From: Phenylobacterium sp.
GTDB taxonomy: Bacteria > Pseudomonadota > Alphaproteobacteria > Caulobacterales > Caulobacteraceae
Length of the DNA stretch: 64,000 nt
NCBI RefSeq assembly: GCF_013822795.1
Contig: NZ_PNLB01000003.1
Location: forward strand, 124,001-188,000
Reading direction: 5' to 3'
Shown: piece after piece, positions 33,990 through 43,009 of the stretch
Layout: every line of letters starts with the position of its first letter
Numbering within the stretch: position 1 is the first letter of the stretch
Program-made: the position numbers and the translations under genes
Notes under the pieces: model-generated
Database searches by the model: none
Told to the model about the DNA's origin: nothing
Seen by the model: the letters and a program-made list of their open reading frames with translations, nothing else

Positions 33990-35165
33990 ATGCAGCCCGT
34001 CAAGTTCCTGCTGGTCGACGACCTGGAAGAGAACCTCATCTCGCTCGAAGCGCTGCTGAGGCGCGACGGACTTGAGTGCCTCACGGCCCGTTCCGGCGAG
34101 GAAGCGCTCGAGCTGCTGTTGGTGCATGACTTCGCCCTGGCGCTGGTCGACGTCCAGATGCCGCACATGGACGGCTTCCAGCTCGCCGAATTCATGCGCG
34201 GCGCGGCGCGCGCGCGCCATGTGCCGATCATCTTCCTGACCGCCGGCAGCGCAGATGGGCGACGGCGCTTCCGCGGCTATGAGGCCGGCGCGGTCGACTT
34301 CATCCAGAAGCCGATCGAGGCCGACATCCTGCGCAGCAAGGCCAACGTCTTCTTCGATCTCCACCGCCAGCGGCAGCAGCTGGCCGATCAGCGCGATCAA
34401 CTCCAGGCGCACGCCAAGGCGCTGGAGACCATGGAGCAGCTGACGCGCCGCCAACTCGCTCATGAGCAGGAGACCGCGCGCCTGCGCGAGCAGTTCATCG
34501 CCGTGCTCGGCCACGACCTGCGCAATCCCCTCGCCTCGATCGGCGGCGCGGCCCGCCTGCTGCGTAAGGAGCCGCTGAGCGACAAGGGACAGAACGTCAT
34601 CCGGCTCATGGAATCGAGCACCGACCGGATGGCCGGGCTGATCGACGACGTGATGGACTTCGCGCGAGGCCGGCTCGGCGGCGGCATCGCCCTCGAGCGC
34701 CAGCACCATGACCTCGAGCCGATCCTTCGCCAGGTGGTCGAGGAGCTTGAGGCGAGCCATCCGGAACGCTTGATCGAGTGCGACTTTCAGCTGCACGCCC
34801 AGGCGCCGGTCGATCCCGGCCGGCTGAGCCAGCTTGTCTCGAACCTGCTCGCCAACGCGCTGGCCTATGGCGCCGAACAGGCGCCGGTCCGTCTGCGCGC
34901 AGCGATGGCCGATCAGCAGCTGACGCTGTCGGTGGCCAACAGCGGCGAGCCGATTCCGCCGGCGACAATGGAGCGCCTGTTCCATCCCTTCGTGCGCGGC
35001 GAGGTGCAGCCGAGCCAGGGCGGCCTGGGCCTGGGGCTGCACATCGCCTCGGAGATCGCCAAGGCGCACGGCGGCGAGTTGAGCGCATCCTCATGTCCGC
35101 AGGAGACCCGCTTCACGCTCGTCCTGCCGCTGGCGGCGGACCAGGCGTCGCACCTCGGCGCCTAG
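33990..35165 (+). CDS. Response regulator-histidine kinase fusion
   Basis: 391 aa. N-terminal receiver domain (VDD at 9-11, phospho-acceptor Asp54 in LVDVQMPHMDG, Lys107), a coiled coil (about 123-165), then HisKA with VLGHDLRNPLASI (His175) and HATPase (NLLANALAYG, GGLGLGLHIA). Fourth gene of the kinase-CheR-CheB operon, starting 3 bp after cheB. The receiver could take phosphate from the upstream hybrid kinase and control its own kinase core. Confidence 0.9.
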   Translation: MQPVKFLLVDDLEENLISLEALLRRDGLECLTARSGEEALELLLVHDFALALVDVQMPHMDGFQLAEFMRGAARARHVPIIFLTAGSADGRRRFRGYEAGAVDFIQKPIEADILRSKANVFFDLHRQRQQLADQRDQLQAHAKALETMEQLTRRQLAHEQETARLREQFIAVLGHDLRNPLASIGGAARLLRKEPLSDKGQNVIRLMESSTDRMAGLIDDVMDFARGRLGGGIALERQHHDLEPILRQVVEELEASHPERLIECDFQLHAQAPVDPGRLSQLVSNLLANALAYGAEQAPVRLRAAMADQQLTLSVANSGEPIPPATMERLFHPFVRGEVQPSQGGLGLGLHIASEIAKAHGGELSASSCPQETRFTLVLPLAADQASHLGA

Positions 35166-35187
35166 GACGGGGCCCGTTCCGCCCGCA

Positions 35188-35212
35188 GGAACTTTTCGCC
35201 TGCCACAGCGTA
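35188..35212 (+). promoter_or_regulatory. EcfG-like stress promoter for the hemerythrin gene
   Basis: GGAAC (35188-35192), 16 bp, CGTA (35209-35212). The general stress sigma factor EcfG of alphaproteobacteria reads GGAAC-N16/17-CGTT, so this differs by one base. It lies about 50 bp upstream of the start. Confidence 0.45.
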
Positions 35213-35262
35213 CGCCTCAGCAGCCCGGCTCTGGCGGGCGGCACGCAGGAAAGGGCGCGAGC

Positions 35263-35862
35263 ATGGTGCAGGCAGGCGGCAGACTGACAGAAGCGCAGGC
35301 CAAGGCCTCTGCTGTGGCCAAGGCCAAGGCGTTGGCCCCGGACCTTGCCGCGCGGCTCGGCAGCACGCCCCGGACCAGCTTCCGCGGCGACCCCGACGTT
35401 TTCGGGCGCCTGGTCGAAGATCACGACCGGCATCGCGCCCTGCTCGCAATGATCGAGGAAACCCAGGGTGCCTCCGCCGAGCGCCGCAAACTCTTCGAGG
35501 AGCTCGTCCGCGAGCTGAAGGCCCACGCCGCGGCCGAGGAGCAGGCTCTGTGGTCGAGCGTACTGCGCGATCCGCAGACCACCGACTTCGCGCGGCATGC
35601 CATCGCCGAGCACAAGGAGATCGAGGACATGCTCGCCGACCTCGCCGCGCGCGACATGTCATCGCCCGGGTGGCTGCGACGGTTCGCCGGCCTCAAGGCC
35701 GAGTATCTGCATCACATCCGCGAGGAAGAGCAGGAGCAGTTCGTGGCCGCCGAAGCGCAGCTGAGCGACAGCGACCGGAAGCACATGCGAGGGGTATTCG
35801 AACGGCGCAAGAAGGCCGAGAAGGCCGCCGCCGAGATCGAGCGGAAGATCAAGCTCAGCTGA
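35263..35862 (+). CDS. Hemerythrin (HHE) domain protein
   Basis: 199 aa. A four-helix HHE domain occupies about 45-165, with metal-ligand type His/Glu in LVEDHDRHR, LKAHAAAEEQALW, AIAEHKEIEDML and YLHHIREEEQEQF. The N-terminal 40 residues are Ala/Lys-rich. The C-terminus is a Lys/Glu-rich coiled coil. Such proteins bind a di-iron centre and are often part of stress responses to oxygen or nitric oxide. An EcfG-like promoter precedes it. Convergent with DUF3008. Confidence 0.85.
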   Translation: MVQAGGRLTEAQAKASAVAKAKALAPDLAARLGSTPRTSFRGDPDVFGRLVEDHDRHRALLAMIEETQGASAERRKLFEELVRELKAHAAAEEQALWSSVLRDPQTTDFARHAIAEHKEIEDMLADLAARDMSSPGWLRRFAGLKAEYLHHIREEEQEQFVAAEAQLSDSDRKHMRGVFERRKKAEKAAAEIERKIKLS

Positions 35863-35880
35863 CGGGCTCGGCTCCCGCGG

Positions 35881-36069
35881 TCAGTGCGCCTTCCGGACGT
35901 GTTCGGGCTTACCCTTGCGCTTGGTCGAGGCCATCTTCTCCAACTCGGTCTCGCTCATCGACATCATCGATTTCGAGGCGCCCTTCAGCTTGCCCTTGGG
36001 GGTTTCGCCCCGCTTGGCGGAGAGGGCTGCCCCCGCCGCCTTCTGCTGCGCCGCTGACTTGGCTGGCAT
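35881..36069 (-). CDS. DUF3008 family protein
   Basis: 62 aa from the ATG at 36069 with GGAGGTG just upstream. The sequence is nearly the family consensus: MPAKSAAQQKAAGAALSAKRG, LKGASKSM, ETELEKMASTKRKGKPEHV. Small, basic and hydrophilic; function unknown. Frequently stress-induced in alphaproteobacteria, which agrees with the promoter-like site upstream. Confidence 0.9.
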   Translation of the reverse strand: MPAKSAAQQKAAGAALSAKRGETPKGKLKGASKSMMSMSETELEKMASTKRKGKPEHVRKAH

Positions 36070-36097
36070 GTGACACCTCCTGGACGGATGCGGGGAA

Positions 36098-36122
36098 AAC
36101 GCGCCGCTGCGCCAGGCGATCC
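36098..36122 (-). promoter_or_regulatory. EcfG-like stress promoter for DUF3008
   Basis: Read on the leftward strand: GGATC, 16 bp, CGTT, about 30 bp before the start codon. One mismatch to the EcfG consensus in the -35 element, perfect -10 and spacing. Confidence 0.4.
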
Positions 36123-36176
36123 GACACGGGAGGCTTGGGCTCGGCGCCTCCAGCGCGAGCTGCGGCGGCGCTTCCT

Positions 36177-36509
36177 CTAGGTCCGGCGCGGGCCGCTTCC
36201 CGGAGGCCGCTGCACAAGACCATTGCGTCCGACCAACGCCGGGACGTCGCACTCCCCGCCATGACTGAGGTCTGCGACACGCGCAGGGTCGGGAGACCAC
36301 ATAGGCGCGCCGGAAGACTCCAGCGCCGCCAGGGCGCGCCGTTCGAAATGCCGATGCAGCACGCCGAACGCAGCGGCGGCCTGTTCGTCTTCGGAAGCGT
36401 TGGGTTGGATCTTCGTGCGCGCGCCAAGGCGCAGCCCGACGACGAACGCGACCACGCCAACGGCGAACAGCCCAAACAGGTAGCCCAGAACGGCAGGCGA
36501 AATGTCCAT
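36177..36509 (-). CDS. Small membrane protein with cytoplasmic tail
   Basis: 110 aa from the ATG at 36509, chosen for the GAGGAG upstream. One membrane helix at about 6-28 (VLGYLFGLFAVGVVAFVVGL) with Arg/Lys after it, then a hydrophilic tail. No family recognised. Divergent from the L,D-transpeptidase gene. Confidence 0.55.
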   Translation of the reverse strand: MDISPAVLGYLFGLFAVGVVAFVVGLRLGARTKIQPNASEDEQAAAAFGVLHRHFERRALAALESSGAPMWSPDPARVADLSHGGECDVPALVGRNGLVQRPPGSGPRRT

Positions 36510-36622
36510 CGGCGTCTCCTCGCCCCTCAGATGGGAACCTCGCCCCCGCCATTTCAAGTCGCCCGACCATGCAGCGCAAGCGCCGCCTTGGGCGTTCAGG
36601 CTGCTCCCAGTAGGAGTTCCGC

Positions 36623-38044
36623 GTGCGCCCAGGCCAGTTCGTCGCCCCGCTTTTCTTGTCCCTCGCCCTTCTCGGCTGCAACGCCAAGCCGCCTCCCGAC
36701 CGATCCGCAACGCTCGAAGCCCCGCCGTGGGATGCGGGCCTCACCCGTCAACTGAGCGAGGCCATCGACAAGCGCCGCGCGCACGGCCTGGACAGACTGG
36801 CCTTCGACGCTCCCAAGGCCGGTCAGGACGACGCGGCCCTGACAAAGACCGCCCTTGCCTACGCCTCGGCCCTTGCGCGCGGCGCCAGCGATCCGCACAA
36901 GCTCTTCGAGATCTATACCTTGCCCCGCCCTGACCCTGACCTGCAGCGCGAGCTGGCGCAGGCCATGTCCGAACGGAAGGTCGGCGCCTGGTTGGAGGCG
37001 CTGGCCCCGCAGGACGAGAACTATCGCAAGCTGTCGCAGGCCTACCTGGCGCTGGGCGAAGGCGCGCCGGCCGCCGGACCGGACATCGCCAGGACATCGA
37101 CGTCGATCCGCCCAGGCCAGTCCGACGTGCGCATTCCGGCTGTGGCCGCCCAGCTTGTCGCTCTCGACTACCTGGAGGCGCGCCAGGCGGGCGGCCTTGC
37201 CTATTCAGGCCCGATGGTCGCAGCGGTCCGGCGGATGCAAGGCGACTACGGCATCGAGGCCGACGGCGTGCTAGGCGGTCGCACGCTCGAAGCGCTCAGC
37301 CTCACCGATGAGCAGCGCGCCGCGCAGATCGCCGCCAACATGGAGCGCCTGCGATGGCTCGAGCGCGAGCCGCCCGCGACACGCATCGACGTCAACATCG
37401 CCGCGGCGCGTCTCACCTACTGGCAGGACGGCGCGGCGATCGACAGCCGGCGGGTGATCGTCGGCGAGCCGGATACCGCGACGCCTCAGCTCGCGTCTCC
37501 CATCAAGCGCCTCGTCGCCAATCCGAGCTGGACCGTGCCGCGCTCCATCGAACGCAAGGAACTCGCCAGCAAGGGCGAGGACTATCTTCGCCGCAACAAC
37601 ATGGCCTGGAAGGACGGCTGGATCGTGCAGTCTTCAGGGCCCGCCAACTCCCTCGGCCTGGTGAAGTTCGACATGGCCAACGAGCACGCCATCTATCTGC
37701 ACGACACTCCGGCCAAGCAGCTCTTCGGCGAGGTGCAGCGTCAGCGCAGCCATGGCTGCGTGCGGGTTGAGGACGCCCTTGGCTTCGCGGAGATCATCGC
37801 CGCTCAGGAAGGCGTCGGCGACGCATGGCGGCGAGCACGTTCCGAAGGTCGGGAGCAGAACGTCGCCTTGCCCAATCCTATTCCCGTCCGGCTCCTCTAT
37901 CAGACCGTGCTCTTCAACGAGGGCGGCCAGGCGATCGTGCGGGCCGATCCCTACGACTGGAACACCAGGGTCGCCCGGGCGCTCGGATTTGGGCAGGGCG
38001 AGGCGCTGCTGGCGAAGTCACGCGGGCCCGAGCCTGGGCCGTGA
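36623..38044 (+). CDS. L,D-transpeptidase (YcbB/LdtD-like lipoprotein)
   Basis: 473 aa from a GTG start preceded by GGAG. Signal with lipobox LALLGC (Cys near 19), so it is anchored in the envelope. N-terminal YcbB scaffold region, a PG_binding_1 domain (about 185-235; YSGPMVAAVRRMQGDYGIEADGVLG), and the YkuD catalytic domain with His377 and Cys379 in SHGCVRV. It forms 3-3 cross-links in peptidoglycan. The length agrees with the family. The 3' end overlaps a small leftward gene by 27 bp. Confidence 0.9.
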   Translation: MRPGQFVAPLFLSLALLGCNAKPPPDRSATLEAPPWDAGLTRQLSEAIDKRRAHGLDRLAFDAPKAGQDDAALTKTALAYASALARGASDPHKLFEIYTLPRPDPDLQRELAQAMSERKVGAWLEALAPQDENYRKLSQAYLALGEGAPAAGPDIARTSTSIRPGQSDVRIPAVAAQLVALDYLEARQAGGLAYSGPMVAAVRRMQGDYGIEADGVLGGRTLEALSLTDEQRAAQIAANMERLRWLEREPPATRIDVNIAAARLTYWQDGAAIDSRRVIVGEPDTATPQLASPIKRLVANPSWTVPRSIERKELASKGEDYLRRNNMAWKDGWIVQSSGPANSLGLVKFDMANEHAIYLHDTPAKQLFGEVQRQRSHGCVRVEDALGFAEIIAAQEGVGDAWRRARSEGREQNVALPNPIPVRLLYQTVLFNEGGQAIVRADPYDWNTRVARALGFGQGEALLAKSRGPEPGP

Positions 38045-38248
38045 TGGGCGGGACGCGTCAGGCGCCTTGAGGCTCACTGATGCTGGAAACAACCCCAGCA
38101 ACCGCGGCCCGCACCAGAGTTCGCATTGGTGAGGAATCTCCGCCAGGAAGACTGCGGCGATAGCCTCCAGGTCAGTCTCGAAGTCGACCTCGAGCTCGCC
38201 GATCAGCAGGCCGATCGTATCGACGACGATGACCCGGTAGGCCGTCAT
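38018..38248 (-). CDS. Small hypothetical protein
   Basis: 76 aa from the ATG at 38248 (MTAYRVIVVD). A beta-hairpin/alpha pattern (VIVVDTIGLLIGELEVDFETDLEAI..., CELWCGPRLLGLF) resembles small stand-alone proteins of Caulobacterales with the same layout. The last third is basic and overlaps the end of the convergent transpeptidase gene, which makes the true end less certain. Confidence 0.45.
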   Translation of the reverse strand: MTAYRVIVVDTIGLLIGELEVDFETDLEAIAAVFLAEIPHQCELWCGPRLLGLFPASVSLKAPDASRPSRPRLGPA

Positions 38249-38532
38249 ATGAGCGCGCGCCGGCGGCGCCCGCTCGGGTCCTGGATCAGCAGCGAGCAGG
38301 CGCGCCCCGTGCAATCTCCCAGTTCAGTATTCTACGGCCGCCCCTCAGCGCGTCTTCGATCGAGGCATAGCGGCCCCACCGCCCGCTTCCGGCAAGCAGA
38401 CTCCAGCCGTGAATGGAGCGAATGACGACAATTTCGGTGCTGGCGGGCATCTGTCGGCTCTCCACACCCCGAAAAAAGACTGCGGCCGCGAAATCGCCGG
38501 CGCATTTGCAAATGATAGGGGCCAGCTAGCAG

Positions 38533-40113
38533 CTAGCTGGCCAGTCGATCATCCGGCAGACAGCGATCCAGCGCCGCCGAGAGATGGATCTGCAGGCCTT
38601 CGGGGCGCCAGACCTGCTGCAGATCGCCGCCGAGCTGGGCGACGGCGGCCCGGCTGAGGCGGCTGCCGAAGCCGGCGGAAGGCTCTGCGGCGACGACCGG
38701 ACCGCCCGTCTCCTCCCAGTCCAGTTCCAGGTCCTGCTGGGTGAGCCGCGTCGCGATGCTGACCTTGCCGCCGGCCCGCGACAGCGCCCCGTACTTGGCT
38801 GCATTGGTCGCCAGTTCATAGAGCAGGATCGCAAAGGAGGTGGCCGCCTCGCCGTCCAGGGGCAGGTCCTGGCCGACGATGTCCAGCTGCCCTTCAAGGC
38901 CACGGCGGTAAGGCGCGAGGATGGCCCGGATCAGATCATGAAGCCTCGCTGCGCCTGCGCCCTCGCCGTCCTTGCGCATGGTCAATGCATGAGCCGCCGC
39001 CAGGGCCGCGAGCCGCTCTTCCAGGTCACGGGCCAGCCCCGCGCGGTCTCCCGGCTCGCGCGCGCTGAGCCGAACCATGCTGCTCGTCAGGCTAAAGAGA
39101 TTGCGGACGCGGTGATCCATCTCACGCAGGAGAAGCTCCTGACGCTCCAGCGCCTGCTTACGTTCGGTGATGTCGATGCCGATGCCGACCCGACTTCCGT
39201 CCGAGAGCCGGATGTTGGCCCAGCTGCTTTCGAGACGTCGCCCATCGCGCGCCACCATGGCGACATCGAACCACCCTGGTTCGCAGCGATCCATGTTGCC
39301 GCGGACCCGGGCGCGGACCGCCGGATCGGGAAAGAGCTCGCTCATCAGATCTGCCGAAGCGGCTTCGGTGCTCGTCCAGCCGAGGGTGCGCGTGAACTGC
39401 CAGTTGAGACGCAGCCGCCCTGTCTTTGGCTCGAACAGCTTGATCATCACGGGGATGTTGTCGAAGACGGCGCCGAACTGCTCGGCGCTGCGCCGGGCGC
39501 GGTCCTCGGCGCGATGGCGCTCAAGCGCAAAGCCGAGTTGGCGCGCGATGGTGAGCGCCAGCCGGGTCTCGACCTCGCCGAAGTCGTGCGGCGCCGGACG
39601 ATACACCATGAACTTGCCGATCACGCCGCCGCTAACGGTCAGCGGCACAAACGCCAGCGCGCCGATGCCTTCGGCGCGTATCGTCGCCTTGATGTCGTCG
39701 GCCTCTTCCGAGCTATTGATGTCGCCGATCGTGATCGGCGAGGCGCCCTCCTCGCCTGGACGCCAGGGCGTGTGGCCCTCCACCGCAGAACGGTACTGAT
39801 CCGACAGCCCGCGCCAGGCGACGAAACGCATGACGCCCAACTCGTCAAACAGCAGGATCGAAGCGCGCGGGCAGCCCAGTCCGAGTTCGATGGCGTCGAG
39901 CGCAGCCTCGAAGATGTCGGCATGGCTCCCCGCTCTCAGCAGCCGATCCGTCAGGTCATAGAGCGCCTGTAGCGCCTCTAACTCGCTGACGGGCGACGCG
40001 GGTGGAGCGCCTGCGACGGCTACGCCGCCGCCGTTCATCTGCCGAGCGCTCACCGAAACCTCCAGGGCCGATCGCAGCAGTATGACGTCGTCGAGCAGGG
40101 CTCGCGCATTCAC
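38533..40113 (-). CDS. GAF-PAS HWE-family sensor histidine kinase
   Basis: 526 aa if the GTG at 40113 is used; an ATG at 40038 is a good alternative. The frame further upstream runs into the neighbouring REC gene and is unlikely. GAF domain (about 45-195: SELEALQALYDLTDRLL, ASILLFDELGVMRFV), PAS domain (about 205-325: VFDNIPVMIKLFEPKTGRLRLNWQF, GIGIDITERK), and HWE kinase core (REMDHRVRNLFSLTSSM, ELATNAAKYGAL). No membrane helix, so a cytosolic sensor, possibly of light or redox. Last gene of a leftward signalling operon. HWE kinases often feed the general stress response. Confidence 0.85.
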   Translation of the reverse strand: MNARALLDDVILLRSALEVSVSARQMNGGGVAVAGAPPASPVSELEALQALYDLTDRLLRAGSHADIFEAALDAIELGLGCPRASILLFDELGVMRFVAWRGLSDQYRSAVEGHTPWRPGEEGASPITIGDINSSEEADDIKATIRAEGIGALAFVPLTVSGGVIGKFMVYRPAPHDFGEVETRLALTIARQLGFALERHRAEDRARRSAEQFGAVFDNIPVMIKLFEPKTGRLRLNWQFTRTLGWTSTEAASADLMSELFPDPAVRARVRGNMDRCEPGWFDVAMVARDGRRLESSWANIRLSDGSRVGIGIDITERKQALERQELLLREMDHRVRNLFSLTSSMVRLSAREPGDRAGLARDLEERLAALAAAHALTMRKDGEGAGAARLHDLIRAILAPYRRGLEGQLDIVGQDLPLDGEAATSFAILLYELATNAAKYGALSRAGGKVSIATRLTQQDLELDWEETGGPVVAAEPSAGFGSRLSRAAVAQLGGDLQQVWRPEGLQIHLSAALDRCLPDDRLAS

Positions 40114-40207
40114 CAATGTTAAGTCGGCGTGCGCGGTTCCTCTCGGGCGGCGGCGTCGACTACACGATTGATTGTGCGCCCAGGAGCCTGCGCTGGCAGC
40201 AGCGTCC

Positions 40208-40660
40208 TCAGGCCGTTTCGGCGTCGTCAGCGAGCAGGCCGCCCAGCACGCGGCGCGGCTCGAACGGCTTCTCGTACAGCGGCACTTCGCCAAATCGGCG
40301 AGGCAGCATGGTCTTGGGATAGCCGGTCACGAAGGCGAAGCGCACGCCCCGCGCCAACAGCAGATCGGCCACCTCGTAGCTGAGCTGGCCCTGCAGATTT
40401 ATGTCAAGGAGCGCCGCGTCGATCGCCTGGCCGCTTTCGACGTGGGCCAGGGCCAATGGGACGCTTGGCGCCGGGCCGATGACAACGCAGCGCGCGGCCT
40501 CCAAGACCCTGACGATCTCGCTAGCCAGCAGCCAATCGTCTTCGACCACGAGCACGCGCCGCCCGGCCAGCCCGGCGAGCGCCGCTTCCCCGTCCTGTCG
40601 ATTTCCCCCGTCGTCGGTACGCACGAGGCGACCATTGCCGCCGAAGTCCGGCGACGACAT
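40208..40660 (-). CDS. Single-domain response regulator
   Basis: 150 aa. One receiver domain after a ~32-residue N-terminal extension: VVEDD (39-42), phospho-acceptor Asp86 (LLDINLQG), VTGYP, and Lys131 (YEKPF). No output domain. Proteins of this type act as phosphate relays or sinks for HWE kinases, two of which are in the same operon. Starts 9 bp after the Crp gene stop. Confidence 0.85.
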   Translation of the reverse strand: MSSPDFGGNGRLVRTDDGGNRQDGEAALAGLAGRRVLVVEDDWLLASEIVRVLEAARCVVIGPAPSVPLALAHVESGQAIDAALLDINLQGQLSYEVADLLLARGVRFAFVTGYPKTMLPRRFGEVPLYEKPFEPRRVLGGLLADDAETA

Positions 40661-40669
40661 TCACCCATG

Positions 40670-41431
40670 TTAATGACGGAAGCGATGGCGCTCCTCGGAG
40701 GGTTGCGGCGCCTTGTAGTCGGCGATCGCCGCCAGGGCGCCTGGATCGCGCAGGTGGGCCTTTCCGGCCTGGAGTTCCAGAAGCCGTTCGCGGCGCAGCT
40801 GCTGCAGGATGCGGTTGACGTGGACGATGCTCAGGCCCGTCGCGTCGGCCAGGGTTTCCTGGGTCATCGGCATGGCGAAATGGGTCTCGCTGGCCATGCC
40901 AACGAGCGTCAGACGATCGCGGAGCTCGAGCAGCAGGTGGCACAGCCGCTCGTAGGCCGTCTGACGGCCCAGCCGCATGATCTGCGACAGCAGGTAGGCC
41001 TCGCCCAGGCTGGAGGCGACGTGCACGGCCTCGCGCAGGTCGTTCCACCGATCGTCGTCGCTGAGCAGGGCCCGCTGCACCGGACCGGCGTCGATGTACT
41101 GCAGCGGCGTCAGCGCCACGACGGTCGACAGGGCCAGCGGATTGGGACGCATGCAGACGCCCAGGCCCTCGCCCGGCAGCAGGAAATTGAAGATCTGGCG
41201 ACGGCCGTCCGGCAGCCAGCGCACCTTGGCCGCCCAGCCGCTGAGCAGGTAGCGCGGCCGCTCCATTGTATCGCGCTCGGTCACCAGCTCGGCGCCAGCC
41301 GGCAGCGATTGGACGTCGGAGAGGCTGGCGAACAGAGCTTCGGCGTCCTCGCCGAGCTGAGCGATGGCTTTCAGTCGCTGGATGACGATGCCGGCGCGGG
41401 GACCTGGCGGCTGGTTCAGGAAGAGGCTCAC
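40670..41431 (-). CDS. Crp/Fnr-family transcription regulator
   Basis: 253 aa from a GTG overlapping the upstream kinase stop (GTGA). N-terminal cyclic-nucleotide-type beta-barrel (about 45-135: GAELVTERDT, LLSGWAAKVRWLPDGRRQIFNFLLPGE). C-terminal winged helix with MTQETLADATGLSIVHVNRILQQLRRE. No Cys cluster of the Fnr type is seen, so it is not an oxygen-sensing Fe-S Fnr. Co-transcribed with two HWE kinases and a receiver protein. Confidence 0.85.
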   Translation of the reverse strand: MSLFLNQPPGPRAGIVIQRLKAIAQLGEDAEALFASLSDVQSLPAGAELVTERDTMERPRYLLSGWAAKVRWLPDGRRQIFNFLLPGEGLGVCMRPNPLALSTVVALTPLQYIDAGPVQRALLSDDDRWNDLREAVHVASSLGEAYLLSQIMRLGRQTAYERLCHLLLELRDRLTLVGMASETHFAMPMTQETLADATGLSIVHVNRILQQLRRERLLELQAGKAHLRDPGALAAIADYKAPQPSEERHRFRH

Positions 41432-42444
41432 GGGCGGCTCTCCCCCGTCGACAGCGGGATATCCAGTTCGCAGCGCACGCCGCCCGGTTCGAGCTGGAAC
41501 GCCGTCCGCGCCTCCAGCTGATAGGGAAGGCCCTGCTCCACGAGCTGGCGGCCGAAGCCGCTGCGCAAGGGATTGGCCGCCAGGGCCGGGACCCCGCTTT
41601 CGCGCCAGCTCAGCCGAAGCCGCTCGCCCCCCTCCCCGCGCGAGACGTCCCACGCGACGATCACCTTGCCGCCCTGCGCCGACAGCGCGCCGAACTTCAT
41701 GGCATTGACCGCCAGCTCATGGAGGGTCAGCGCCAGGTACTCCGCCGCCGGCCCGTGCAAGCGCACCGCCGGCCCGGCCACGTCCACCTGCTCATCCTCG
41801 GCCGCGACCTGCAGCAGCTCTTCGCGGACCATTTCCTCGACGTCCAACCCCTCGTCGACCCGTCGCACAAGGGCGCTCTGGACGCGCGCGAGCGCGTTCA
41901 ACCGCCCATCGAAATGCGAGAAGTAGCCCGCCAGATCGCTCGAATTCTCAAGCGTGCGCCGCGCCAGCGAGCGGACCATGGCCATGACGTTCTTCACCCG
42001 ATGCTGGAGCTGAGCCAGCAGCCAGGCGCCGCGCAGCTCCTCGGCCCGGCGCAGCGTTTCGTCCGCGATGACGCCGACGACCTGCACGGGCGCCCCAGCG
42101 GCGTCCCGCAGCACCCGGAAGCGCTTGACGATGTAGCGCTCGGCGCCGTCCAGGCGCCGGTAGCGGAACGCGGCCTCGCAGTCGATCAGGCTGGCGTCGA
42201 CGAGGATCTGCTCCTTCAGCACCAGCAGTTCGGCGCGGTCTTCGACGTGGACGCCCTCCAACCAGTCGGTCCACGCCATGGCCGGACCGACGCCATAGAT
42301 TTCGCTCGCGCGGTCCGAGAAGCTCACCCAACCCGATTGCAGATCGCGCTCGAAGGTTCCCAGCCCGGCGATCTCCATCGCCAGTTCGGCCCGAGCCTCG
42401 GCGACAACCGGATCGTTGGCCGCGATCAACGCGCTGTTGCGCAA
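41428..42444 (-). CDS. PAS-HWE sensor histidine kinase
   Basis: 338 aa. One PAS domain (about 22-135: GTFERDLQSGWVSFSDRASEIYGV, PVQVVGVIADETLRRAEE) followed by an HWE kinase core (LQHRVKNVMAMVRSLARRT, ELAVNAMKFGALS, GFGRQLVEQGLPYQL). Cytosolic. First gene of the four-gene leftward operon, so its signal probably controls the Crp regulator and receiver encoded behind it. Confidence 0.85.
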   Translation of the reverse strand: MRNSALIAANDPVVAEARAELAMEIAGLGTFERDLQSGWVSFSDRASEIYGVGPAMAWTDWLEGVHVEDRAELLVLKEQILVDASLIDCEAAFRYRRLDGAERYIVKRFRVLRDAAGAPVQVVGVIADETLRRAEELRGAWLLAQLQHRVKNVMAMVRSLARRTLENSSDLAGYFSHFDGRLNALARVQSALVRRVDEGLDVEEMVREELLQVAAEDEQVDVAGPAVRLHGPAAEYLALTLHELAVNAMKFGALSAQGGKVIVAWDVSRGEGGERLRLSWRESGVPALAANPLRSGFGRQLVEQGLPYQLEARTAFQLEPGGVRCELDIPLSTGESRP

Positions 42445-43009
42445 CCTAAATCCCTCCCTGTCCCTCGCCGTAAACCGGATGGCGATCGACCTTCACCCGG
42501 CATCGCCGTCACGGCGCGCCGCCCGTCCATTCTACGGCGCCTCGCACACGAACATCCCCACATTTGATAGTCTGACGCTCTGCGACGCAGTTCCGCTTAG
42601 CCGCCGCCCCGAGTGGGACGAGAGACCCGCTCCCTTGGAAGGGAGCGGGTCACGGCTCGACGCCAGGGATTGAGGAGGGGTCGCCGGACCGCCAGAGGGA
42701 ACGGTAGGCGCAGCGGCCGACTGTCGACATCAACATTTGATAGAGCGGCCCGTCCGGTCCGCAACGTCGCAATAGCGCCAGTAACGGACGTTGGCGTTTC
42801 TCCGCGAAGCGGACATTTGAGAGCCCCTCCCAGACCGCAAAGCCAGCGCCTAAAGGGGACGCCAACGGCGCGGCGTTTCGAACGGCGCTCGCCCGGCAGC
42901 TGAGCGATCTCTCGGCGCGCGTTGACGTAGCGGGCCCGTTAACCCATCGTCGCCTTTGCGGCTCAGGTGTTTAGGGCCGGTCTTCGAGCGTTGGGGGGCG
43001 CTTGGGCCG
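42445..43009. other. 565-bp intergenic region with a perfect palindrome
   Basis: No supported gene. At 42624-42651 lies a perfect 13-bp-arm inverted repeat around a 2-bp centre (GACCCGCTCCCTT and its complement). No T-run follows, so it is not a standard intrinsic terminator; it may be a protein-binding site or a cruciform-prone element. Confidence 0.4.

Noticed and set aside
40090..40140. EcfG-like promoter before the GAF-PAS HWE kinase
   Set aside because: A GGAAC is present but no CGTT follows at 16-17 bp, and the gene can be read as the end of an operon.
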